NCBI GenBank assembly: GCA_947625335.1
Contig: CANQNY010000004.1
Location: 1 to 52,693, forward strand
Length of the DNA stretch: 52,693 nucleotides
Source of the DNA: an uncultured Clostridia bacterium
GTDB taxonomy: Bacteria > Bacillota > Clostridia > Oscillospirales > Ruminococcaceae
Direction: 5' to 3'
Shown here: in pieces, positions 37,780 to 45,749 of the stretch
How the letters are laid out: every line of letters starts with the position of its first letter
Position numbering within the stretch: position 1 is the first letter of the stretch
Position numbers and translations under genes: made by a program
Notes under the pieces: generated by a model
Told to the model about the DNA's origin: nothing
Databases searched by the model: none
The model's input: only the letters and a program-made list of their open reading frames with translations

Positions 37780-39219
37780 TTATACTGGATTTGGAGCGGT
37801 AGGAACAGCCTCCGAAATGGTTTTATCGCCTGCCTCGCGGGCGTATTCGTCAACCTTTGCGCGGTTGTTTTCACCGTGAGTGAGACAGCCTGCGCCGCCT
37901 ATGCAGCCGCCCACGCACGCCATGCCCTCGATAAAATTCGCGTCAAGCTTGTTTACGCCCTTTTTGATAAGCGCGGCGCGGCATTCCTCAATTCCGCTGC
38001 ACGCGATTGCTTTCAGCTCAAAATCCTCAATTTTATGCTCCGAAAGCCCCTGCGCTACCGCCTCGGAAAGACCGCCGCTGCGGGCGAAAATTCTTCCGAA
38101 ATAGGACGCTCCCGTAAGCTCGGTTTCCTCAAGAGTTGTAATATCGATGTCTCGGCTGTCAAACAACGCCTGAAGTTCCTCAAACGTCATAACCGCGTCG
38201 ACATAAGGCTTTACGGTGCTAAGCTGCGCCTCCGCTTTTTTCGCTGTACACGGACCTATAAACACTATCTTCGCGGTTTTGTCGGTCTCTTTTATGTACT
38301 TTGCGATAGTCGCCATGGGGGACAAATTGTGCGAAATAAATCTCGCAAGGTCGGGGAACGCTTTTTTGATGTAATCCACAAACGCAGGGCAACAGGAGCT
38401 TGTAAGAAAGCCCTTTTCGGCAAGTTCTTTGGACTCCGCGTCGGCAACCATATCCGCGCCCAGAGCCGCCTCGCAGACGTTGTCAAAACCGAGCGCACGC
38501 AAGCCCGTAATCGCCTGACCAAGCTTTGCAAACTTAAACTGGCTTGACGCGGCGGGAGCGATAAGAGCGTACATGGTGTCTCCCCGCTCCTTGCTCTTTT
38601 TCAGCATTTCAATCACGTCCAGCAGATACGATTTATCCATTATCGCGCCGAACGGGCATTGATAAACGCACGCACCGCAGGCAATGCACTTGTTGTTGTC
38701 AATGCAGGCGGCGTTGTCCTCGGTAATGGAGATAGCCTTTATCTTGCAGGCGTTCTGGCAGGGACGCTTTTGGTTGACAATCGCGGAATACGGGCAGACC
38801 TTCGCGCATTGTCCGCATTCAACGCATTTTGACTTGTCAATATGCGCCACATAGTCGTGGTCGAACGAAATTGCTCCGCGCTTGCAAACGTCCTCGCAGC
38901 GGTGAGCCAGACACCCTCTGCACGACTCCGTCACAGCAAATCCCGCCGCAGGGCAGCCGTCGCACGCAATATCTATAACCTCGATAACATTCGGGTTTTC
39001 GCGGTCGCCGCCCATGGCAATTTTCACGCGCTCCGCCAAAATCGCATGCTCTTTGTACACGCAGCAGCGCATTGTCGGCGTTTTTCCGGGGACGATCATC
39101 TTCGGTATTCCCATCACGTTTTCAAGCAGTTTATCCTCCCACGCAAGCCTTGCAACCTCGCGCAAAACCTTGTAATTCAGATACTGCACCTTGGTGTCGA
39201 ATTTTCTGACAGCAGACAT
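37780..39219 (-). CDS. Monomeric [FeFe] hydrogenase-like protein with ferredoxin-type [4Fe-4S] domains (group B-like)
   Basis: Multiple CxxCxxCxxxC motifs; H-cluster motifs TSSCCPAFVDYI, GPCTAKKAE, EGMACVGGCIGGAG. Confidence 0.9.
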   Translation of the reverse strand: MSAVRKFDTKVQYLNYKVLREVARLAWEDKLLENVMGIPKMIVPGKTPTMRCCVYKEHAILAERVKIAMGGDRENPNVIEVIDIACDGCPAAGFAVTESCRGCLAHRCEDVCKRGAISFDHDYVAHIDKSKCVECGQCAKVCPYSAIVNQKRPCQNACKIKAISITEDNAACIDNNKCIACGACVYQCPFGAIMDKSYLLDVIEMLKKSKERGDTMYALIAPAASSQFKFAKLGQAITGLRALGFDNVCEAALGADMVADAESKELAEKGFLTSSCCPAFVDYIKKAFPDLARFISHNLSPMATIAKYIKETDKTAKIVFIGPCTAKKAEAQLSTVKPYVDAVMTFEELQALFDSRDIDITTLEETELTGASYFGRIFARSGGLSEAVAQGLSEHKIEDFELKAIACSGIEECRAALIKKGVNKLDANFIEGMACVGGCIGGAGCLTHGENNRAKVDEYAREAGDKTISEAVPTAPNPV

Positions 39220-39237
39220 TTTCTTCTCCTCCGTAAA

Positions 39238-42174
39238 CTATTCCTTGTGAATTATCGTATGGAGCTTGGATTCCGCCTCGATAGGCGCGGCTCCCTCCTC
39301 GATCATATCAAGCATATGCCGCACGACCACGGGGTCAAGCTGAGTTCCGCTTATTTTCCGAAGTTCCTCCTCGATAACGTCGCTCGGCAGAGCCTTTCTG
39401 TAACAGCGCGTGCTGCTCATAGCGTCGTATGTGTCCGCAACGCCGATTATCCGAGCCTCGGGAGGTATCTGCTCTCCCGAAAGCCCCTCGCAGTAGCCCT
39501 TTCCGTCAAGACGCTCGTGATGATACTTAGCACCCGCCGTTATCCCTTTTATCGCGGTGAAATTCTCCAGTATCCTGCCGCCTATAATCGGGTGTGTGCG
39601 GATAATTTCGTCTTCTTCGGGGGTCAGCTTGTCGGGCTTGTTGAGAATGGAATCGGGTATGCCTATTTTCCCTATATCGTGAAGCAGAGCGATGTAGTAA
39701 ATTCTCTCCTGCTCGTCGTTCGGAAGTCCCATTCTGCGCGCTAATTCTCTCGAATACGCTGCAACTCTCAGCGAATGACCCTGCGTGTATTTATCCTTTG
39801 CGTCGATAGCCTCCGCAAACGTGGAAAGCGACTGCTCGACGATGTTTTTGTACTCCTCCTGACGCCGCCGCACCGCGCGGAGCCTTGCCGCCAGCACGAT
39901 ATATGTCACCAGCGCCGCCGCTCCCAGCAAAACGATCGCAGCCGCAATCCAGAAAGCGGGATATTCGTATATCCTCAACGCCTTTTTAACCGACAGCTCG
40001 CACACCGCCGCGCCGTTCGGGTCATCGGGGAAATATGCCTTTACCACAAATTTGTATTCTCCGCCGGGGAGATTTGTATAACTTACGCTGTTGCTCTGAA
40101 TTCCGCTTTGCACCACGGGTTCTTTATCAAAACCCTCCAGCATATACGAAATTACAAAGTCCGAATTCCCCGAATAGGACAACGCCGCAAAATCCACCGT
40201 AACGCGCCCCGCATTCCCCGAAACGCTTAAATACGTCGGCTGCTCGGTAACTTCTCCGTCAACCGTCGCGCTGTTTATCACCACGTTCGGCAGCGTTCTC
40301 TTTATCCCCGAAAATCCGAATTTTGAAACGCCGTTTCGGGTCGCGATATACAACGTATCTTCCAGAAGACAGCTCCAGGTGTTCGCGTTAAGCGAGCCCG
40401 AAAGTCCGTGCTGAAAGCTGTACTCTTTGCCCTCGGTAAATTCTCCCGAAAGCAGGGAGCTTTTATCAAGGCATATTATGCCGTTGTTTTGCAGCAACCA
40501 AAGCTTGCCGTTATACAGGAAAAAGTCGAAAATGCTGCCCGCGCCTTTTTTGAAATTCTGAAGTTTCGTAAACTTCCCGCTTTCGTCGTCGCGGAAATAC
40601 AGATTGCTCCCCGCGCTTACGAAATAACCGCCCGACTCCTCATCGCGCAGCATTCTCAGCACCACGCCCTCCTCAAGGTTCTCATCGAACCCGTGAGAGG
40701 TGATTTTCCCGTCCTTCAAGGCGAACACACCGCCGCCGTCGCTGCCCATATAAAGCGTGCCGTCGGGGTCGATAGCCATGCACAATATCGCCGCGACGGA
40801 AAGCCCGTCTTTCGAGCCGTAGCTCTCCGCGACAACGTCGTTTCTGATGATGTTCACGCCCTCCTGCGTCGCCACGGCATACGCATTATCGCCTATTTCG
40901 AGAACCGCCCGCGCAAGGTTGCTTATAAGCCCGTTTTCGGTGTTGAATTCGGCAATTTCCCCGCTTTTCGGGTCATATCGTACAACCCCGTGATCGGAAT
41001 ATGTAGACAGCCAAACGCGGTCGCGGCTGTCGGTTATCGCTTGGCGAATTCTCACGCCCGAAAGCATTTCCGTAAGCTCGTTCGTGACAGCCGCACCGTT
41101 CGCCGTTACCACCGAAAGACCGTTGTCGTGCGCTATGTAAAAGTTGCCACGAGCCCTTGTCACAGCGTTCACCGCAACGCCCGACACCCCCGAAAGCTGC
41201 GAAATACAGCCGTCGGTGTACTTTACCGCGCCAAAGTTTGACGATGCAAGCCAAATATTCCCCTCGTAGTCGATAAACGCGTCGTTTGCGGGAACGGGTC
41301 GGTCGGGAGAATTTTCCATAAGCACATTCCCGCTCATATCCATAAGCGCGAACCCGTGTTCTCCGCAAATCACCGCCGTACCGTCTTTGGAAATCTGAAT
41401 TCGGTTGTGCGTGGCAACATTCCCCGCAGTAAAAATCTGCTTTTCAAAACTTCCGTCCCCGTTAAATTTGAGAACCGCTATCTTATCCGCAGACGAACCA
41501 AGCCAAATTCTGCCGTTCGGGTCAGAGGCAACGCAGTAAATTTCCGCGTCCGAAAACACCTCCGACGAGTTCATTATCTTCTCAGGAACGCCGTCTTTTA
41601 CAACCGCGCATTTTCCCGAGTTCATAGCAGCCCAAACGCGCCCAACGGGATCGCACGCGATGGAATACACGGTTTCCCCCAAAAGACCCTCCGCGTCGTA
41701 AGCCTTGATTTCGCTGCCGTTTATTTCACCGAGTCCCGAAGTGGAGGCTATGTAAATTTTACCAAATTCGTCCTCGGCAAAATCTCTTATACACAAAAAT
41801 GAATAGTTGCCGGGACTTTTGATATGCGTGAACGTCTTATTTTCGTACAGAAAAACGCCCGCGTCGTTGGTGCCTATCCACAGTCTTCCCGCAGAGTCCT
41901 CGAAAAGCGAACGAATAGACGACGAGGAAATAAGTCCCTCGGTGCTGTAATTGCGAAAACTGCTCCCGTCGCAGCGGATAAGCCCGCCGTAGCTCCCTAT
42001 CCAGATATACCCGTCCGACGTCTGCAAAACGGTGTTTGCCTCGCCCGTAGGCAGACCGTTCTGCTCATTGTAAACGGTCTCAACATATGTAGCGGCGCGG
42101 CTTACCGTACCGAATGCAAAAATATTGATAACAAACGCCGTCAGCAAAGCACATAAAAAAAGTTTGCTTTTCAC
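39238..42174 (-). CDS. Two-component-regulator-type beta-propeller sensor with HD-GYP output domain
   Basis: Repeated GYIWIGSYGGLIRCDG/GRLWIGTNDAGVF propeller motifs; Y_Y_Y-like domain; TM; HDIGKIGIPDSILNKPDKLTPEEDEIIRTHP...HHERLDGKGYCEGL. Confidence 0.93.
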   Translation of the reverse strand: MKSKLFLCALLTAFVINIFAFGTVSRAATYVETVYNEQNGLPTGEANTVLQTSDGYIWIGSYGGLIRCDGSSFRNYSTEGLISSSSIRSLFEDSAGRLWIGTNDAGVFLYENKTFTHIKSPGNYSFLCIRDFAEDEFGKIYIASTSGLGEINGSEIKAYDAEGLLGETVYSIACDPVGRVWAAMNSGKCAVVKDGVPEKIMNSSEVFSDAEIYCVASDPNGRIWLGSSADKIAVLKFNGDGSFEKQIFTAGNVATHNRIQISKDGTAVICGEHGFALMDMSGNVLMENSPDRPVPANDAFIDYEGNIWLASSNFGAVKYTDGCISQLSGVSGVAVNAVTRARGNFYIAHDNGLSVVTANGAAVTNELTEMLSGVRIRQAITDSRDRVWLSTYSDHGVVRYDPKSGEIAEFNTENGLISNLARAVLEIGDNAYAVATQEGVNIIRNDVVAESYGSKDGLSVAAILCMAIDPDGTLYMGSDGGGVFALKDGKITSHGFDENLEEGVVLRMLRDEESGGYFVSAGSNLYFRDDESGKFTKLQNFKKGAGSIFDFFLYNGKLWLLQNNGIICLDKSSLLSGEFTEGKEYSFQHGLSGSLNANTWSCLLEDTLYIATRNGVSKFGFSGIKRTLPNVVINSATVDGEVTEQPTYLSVSGNAGRVTVDFAALSYSGNSDFVISYMLEGFDKEPVVQSGIQSNSVSYTNLPGGEYKFVVKAYFPDDPNGAAVCELSVKKALRIYEYPAFWIAAAIVLLGAAALVTYIVLAARLRAVRRRQEEYKNIVEQSLSTFAEAIDAKDKYTQGHSLRVAAYSRELARRMGLPNDEQERIYYIALLHDIGKIGIPDSILNKPDKLTPEEDEIIRTHPIIGGRILENFTAIKGITAGAKYHHERLDGKGYCEGLSGEQIPPEARIIGVADTYDAMSSTRCYRKALPSDVIEEELRKISGTQLDPVVVRHMLDMIEEGAAPIEAESKLHTIIHKE

Positions 42175-42341
42175 ATTTTTCCCTCCGTTTTAGATAATTT
42201 TGGGAATTAAAATGCGCCTTGGATTACATACCTATTATAACATACACTAATTAAATTGTCAAGAAAGAAGTAAGAGATAAGAGGTAAGAAGTAAGAGCGT
42301 TGCATTTAAATCTTATCTCACGAAAAAGATTTACGCAATAA

Positions 42342-42538
42342 CCGTACAGAAAACAACAAACCCAGCAGAGCGACACCCTGCTGGGAAATGGTCAACAAAT
42401 AATTTTTGTGCCGAGTTTTCGTCAACACTTCCGCCGTACAGAAATAACAAACCCAGCAGAGCAACCCCTGCTGGGAAATGGTCAACAAATAATTTTTGTG
42501 CCGAGTTTTCGTCAACACTTCCGCCGTACAGAAAAAAA
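42342..42538 (-). repeat. tRNA-trailer repeat array B: ~91-bp tandem repeat (two units plus partial) containing hairpin and CTGTACGGCGG core
   Basis: CCGTACAG at 42342, 42434, 42524 (periods 92 and 90 bp); near-identical intervening sequence; hairpins 42361..42385 and 42452..42475. Confidence 0.92.
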
Positions 42539-42540
42539 CG

Positions 42541-42568
42541 TCCCAGTAAGAGCAACGTCTTACTGGGA
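42541..42568 (-). terminator. Intrinsic terminator of tRNA-Leu(CAA)
   Basis: Minus strand TCCCAGTAAGA-CGTTGC-TCTTACTGGGA then CGTTTTTTTC. Confidence 0.88.
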
Positions 42569-42591
42569 ATCGGTGCAGGACATTGTCCTGC

Positions 42592-42678
42592 TGGTGCCGG
42601 TGGTGGGACTTGAACCCACACGACATTGCTGCCAACGGATTTTGAGTCCGTCTCGTCTGCCAATTCCAACACACCGGC
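42592..42678 (-). tRNA. tRNA-Leu (anticodon CAA), CCA encoded
   Basis: GCCGGTG/CACCGGC acceptor stem, ACGGA-CTCAAAA-TCCGT anticodon arm, variable arm, T-arm TGTGGGTTCAAGTCCCACC, encoded ACCA. Confidence 0.96.
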
Positions 42679-42690
42679 TAATACTTTACT

Positions 42691-42719
42691 ATTATACCAC
42701 ACCCGCGCCGATTTGTCAA
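42691..42719 (-). promoter_or_regulatory. tRNA promoter (TTGACA-17-TATAAT), -35 overlaps the rlmN stop region
   Basis: Minus strand TTGACA AATCGGCGCGGGTGTGG TATAAT. Confidence 0.8.
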
Positions 42720-43744
42720 GTATTTTTTTTAATATGTTCCGCGCGGAGCTGTCCACAGGCGGCGTTTAGATCCGCGCCGAATTCGCGGCGTTTTGTGGCG
42801 ACAATGCCGTTTTCTTTCAGAACCGCGCAGAATGCCGAAATGCGCTCCGCGCTGCTTTTTACGAAATCCGACTCGGTGGAGTTGTACGGAATTAAGTTCA
42901 CATAAAAATTCCGCTTTCCGATAAGTCCGGCAAGCTCTTTCGCGTGTTCGGGAAGGTCGTTTACGCCGCTTAGCATAATGTATTCCAGCGTTATTCGCCG
43001 ACCCGTTTCCTCCGAAAAATATTCAGCAGCGTCTAAAACCTCGTTTATGGGGTATTTTTTGTTTATCGGCATAAGCTCGTTTCGCAGCTCGTCGTTTGAC
43101 GCGTGCAGGCTTACCGCAAGGTTTACGGGCAGCCGCATTTTCGCAAATTCGCGTATTTTCGGGACAATTCCGCAGGTGGAAACCGTTGTGTGTCGGCGAC
43201 CGACCGCAAGACCCTTGTCGTCAGTCACGATTTCGCAGAATTTCACACATTCGGCGAAATTGTCGAACGGCTCGCCAATTCCCATAACCGAAACGCCGTC
43301 CACACGGCAGGAAAATTCCCGCATAATCGCAAGAACCTGCCCCATAATTTCGCCCGCCGTCAGATCGCGGCGTTTTTTTGTAAGTCCGCTTTGGCAGAAT
43401 TTGCAAGCCATATTACAGCCAACCTGCGTTGAAACGCACACGCAGTTCCCGAAACGCTGGCGCATAAGCACCGTTTCGACAAATTCCCCGTCCTGAAGCC
43501 TCAGTAAAAGCTTTGCTGCGGCATTATCCCCTTGCGATAACGATTTTTCGACGGTTTTAAGGCTCTCAAACGAAAAATCCTCACGAAGACGCAGAGTTAC
43601 CCGCTCGGAAAACCCAAGTTCCCCGAAGTCGGTAATTCCCTTTTTGTAAACCGCGTCGAAAATTATAGACGCTTTTGCGGGATTTTCGCCGAGCTTTGCG
43701 AAATATTCCGAAAGCTCCCCGCGCGTCAGTCCGTATATATTCAT
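42716..43744 (-). CDS. rlmN: 23S rRNA (adenine(2503)-C(2))-methyltransferase-like radical SAM protein
   Basis: CNMACKFCQSGL radical SAM motif, GVSVMGIGEPFDN, HTTVSTCGIVPKI, NLAVSLHASND, LIPYN. Confidence 0.93.
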   Translation of the reverse strand: MNIYGLTRGELSEYFAKLGENPAKASIIFDAVYKKGITDFGELGFSERVTLRLREDFSFESLKTVEKSLSQGDNAAAKLLLRLQDGEFVETVLMRQRFGNCVCVSTQVGCNMACKFCQSGLTKKRRDLTAGEIMGQVLAIMREFSCRVDGVSVMGIGEPFDNFAECVKFCEIVTDDKGLAVGRRHTTVSTCGIVPKIREFAKMRLPVNLAVSLHASNDELRNELMPINKKYPINEVLDAAEYFSEETGRRITLEYIMLSGVNDLPEHAKELAGLIGKRNFYVNLIPYNSTESDFVKSSAERISAFCAVLKENGIVATKRREFGADLNAACGQLRAEHIKKNT

Positions 43745-44589
43745 AAATTTCCCTTGTTTTCGGTTTCAACGACCGCTTTTGACCGCTCGTCCGTGCGTAT
43801 CAACTCCCCGATTTCGGGAGCTTTGATATACCCCGAATACGGGTTTTTAACGCTGATTATCGGCGTTGTAACATCTGCCTCAACGTCCGATTTTTCAAAC
43901 GCCAAATCCGCGTCGTACATCTCGCAGTTTACAAGTCTCAGTCCCCTGCACCAGCAAAGCGGCTGAGTTCCGATTATTTTGCAGTTCTCGAAAGTAACGT
44001 TTTCGCAGTACCACGCGAGATATTCGCCCTTTACCGTACAGTTTTTTACAGTAACGTTTTTCGCGTGCCAGAAAGCGTCCTTTGTGTCAAATTCGCAGTT
44101 GCTGAAAACCGAATTTTCAATATACTGAAACGAGTATTTTCCCGAAAACTTGACGTTGTCAAAAACGAGCTTTTTAGATCTCATCATAAAATACTCGCTT
44201 TCGGCGGTGCAGTCCTGCATTTTAACGCCGTCCACTAACCAGCCGAATTCGGGAGAAATTATATCACAGCGCGAAATTTCAACGTCAGCACATTCGCGCA
44301 ATGCCTTTATTCCGTGAATTTTGCTGTCGGAAATAGTTATCCCCCGCGAATACCAGAGTGCCGCGCGGCAGCTTTCCGTCATCTCGCAGTTTAAGACCCG
44401 CGCGTTATCGCAATGCCAAAGCGGGTATCTCAAATTAAAATAACACCTCTCGGCAAAGATATTTTTGCACTCCTTAAACGCGCTTTCGCCGTCGCAAGGT
44501 CCGTCAAAACGGAGGTTCACGGCGTGAATATCCTGTTCGCCGTAAAGAGCGCGCTCCTCGTCAAAGGTCTTGTTTTCAATGATCTTCAA
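43741..44589 (-). CDS. DUF3737 family protein (right-handed beta-helix-like)
   Basis: FDEERALYGEQDIHAVNLRFDGPCDGESAFKECKNI... repeated C/N beta-helix pattern. Confidence 0.88.
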   Translation of the reverse strand: MKIIENKTFDEERALYGEQDIHAVNLRFDGPCDGESAFKECKNIFAERCYFNLRYPLWHCDNARVLNCEMTESCRAALWYSRGITISDSKIHGIKALRECADVEISRCDIISPEFGWLVDGVKMQDCTAESEYFMMRSKKLVFDNVKFSGKYSFQYIENSVFSNCEFDTKDAFWHAKNVTVKNCTVKGEYLAWYCENVTFENCKIIGTQPLCWCRGLRLVNCEMYDADLAFEKSDVEADVTTPIISVKNPYSGYIKAPEIGELIRTDERSKAVVETENKGNL

Positions 44590-44607
44590 ACCATATCATT
44601 CCTTAAT

Positions 44608-45735
44608 CTAAGATGAATAATCGTCGCCCGTGTAAATGCCGGTAACGGAGATCGTAAGAAATCTGAAGTCGTTCATAAGATCCAGCTCCTCGCCCGCGAA
44701 TTTTCCCATAATGCGGACTGTCGGGCGCAAAACATTCGAGCTGTGCGCGATAACCACGCCGTGCCTGCCGTCGGACAACTGAACCATTGTTCCCACGGGA
44801 TACGGATTGAACGCGCGCAAAAACGCCTGCGCTACTTCCAAATCGAAGTGCGTGCCGCTGCCGCCCAGAATATACTCCTCCGTTTCGGCAACCGACCACG
44901 GAACGCGGTACGGGCGGTTTGAGGTCAGCGCGTCAAACACGTCGCACACCGTAAGCACCCTCGCGATAAGCGGGATTTTATCGCCCGCAATGCCGGTAGG
45001 ATACCCAGAACCGTCGTATTTTTCCTGATGATACAAAACGCCCGCTAAAACATTCGGGCTGTAATTCCCGCCTGCTTTTAAGATATTGTAGCCGATAAGC
45101 GGGTGACGTTTTATTTCCTCAAATTCCTCGTTGGTGAGCTTGCCGGGCTTTATTATAATATCATGGTCAATGTTGGACTTTCCTATATCGTGCAAAAGCC
45201 CCGCCACGACAACCTCTTTCGTCTTGTCGGGAGTCATTGAAAGCTCCCCGCAGACGCTTGCCGAAAGCATTGATACTCTCAAACAATGCTTGTAGGTGTA
45301 ATCGTCGTAGTTTTGCAGAGCAATCATCTGATTTCCGAGAAAAGACGAGTCGTTTGCAATATCGTTTATAATATCGTCCGCAATTCCGTCAACCTTTTTA
45401 ACGGCGGTCTGGGAAAGCTCCTTAATTTCCTCGTTGCAGTCGAAAATTTCATCAAGGTCGCGCAACGCCTTTCCTATACGCTCGTTTCGCTCGCGGTCGC
45501 GCTGTTCGCGGAGAGCCTTTTGCGCATAAGAACCTTTAACGTTTGAGGCGTCCTCAATTCCTCCTCCGACAATGTGAACGGTCTTAATGCCCTTTTCTTT
45601 AAGCATATCGATCATTCCCGAGGATAAAAACGTTCCTTTTTGAAGAAGGGTCTGATATTCGTGCGCGGTCGTGGAGTCGACGTTGTCCGCAAGCTGCATA
45701 CCCTCGCGCAGCTTATTTACAGGTACAATCAGCAT
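44608..45735 (-). CDS. HD-GYP domain protein
   Basis: LLHDIGKSNIDHDIIIKPGKLTNEEFEEIKRHPLIGYNIL...YHQEKYDGSGYPTGIAGDKIP. Confidence 0.93.
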   Translation of the reverse strand: MLIVPVNKLREGMQLADNVDSTTAHEYQTLLQKGTFLSSGMIDMLKEKGIKTVHIVGGGIEDASNVKGSYAQKALREQRDRERNERIGKALRDLDEIFDCNEEIKELSQTAVKKVDGIADDIINDIANDSSFLGNQMIALQNYDDYTYKHCLRVSMLSASVCGELSMTPDKTKEVVVAGLLHDIGKSNIDHDIIIKPGKLTNEEFEEIKRHPLIGYNILKAGGNYSPNVLAGVLYHQEKYDGSGYPTGIAGDKIPLIARVLTVCDVFDALTSNRPYRVPWSVAETEEYILGGSGTHFDLEVAQAFLRAFNPYPVGTMVQLSDGRHGVVIAHSSNVLRPTVRIMGKFAGEELDLMNDFRFLTISVTGIYTGDDYSS

Positions 45736-45749
45736 AAAAAATCCTTTCG

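Noticed and set aside
42342-42538. CRISPR array
   Set aside because: Repeat and intervening sequences are all repeated (no unique spacers), only 2-3 units, contains hairpin terminators, no cas genes.
42592-42719. Integrated element using tRNA-Leu as attachment site
   Set aside because: No integrase, no direct repeat of the tRNA 3' end detected, and the flanks are ordinary housekeeping genes.
42318-42905. ORFs 42318..42674(-), 42331..42756(-), 42408..42905(+), including a 30-aa perfect repeat VALLGLLFLYGGSVDENSAQKLFVDHFPAG
   Set aside because: They read through tRNA-Leu(CAA), its terminator and the ~91-bp array; the peptide repeat reflects the DNA repeat (one unit is 92 bp, so frame is not preserved throughout).
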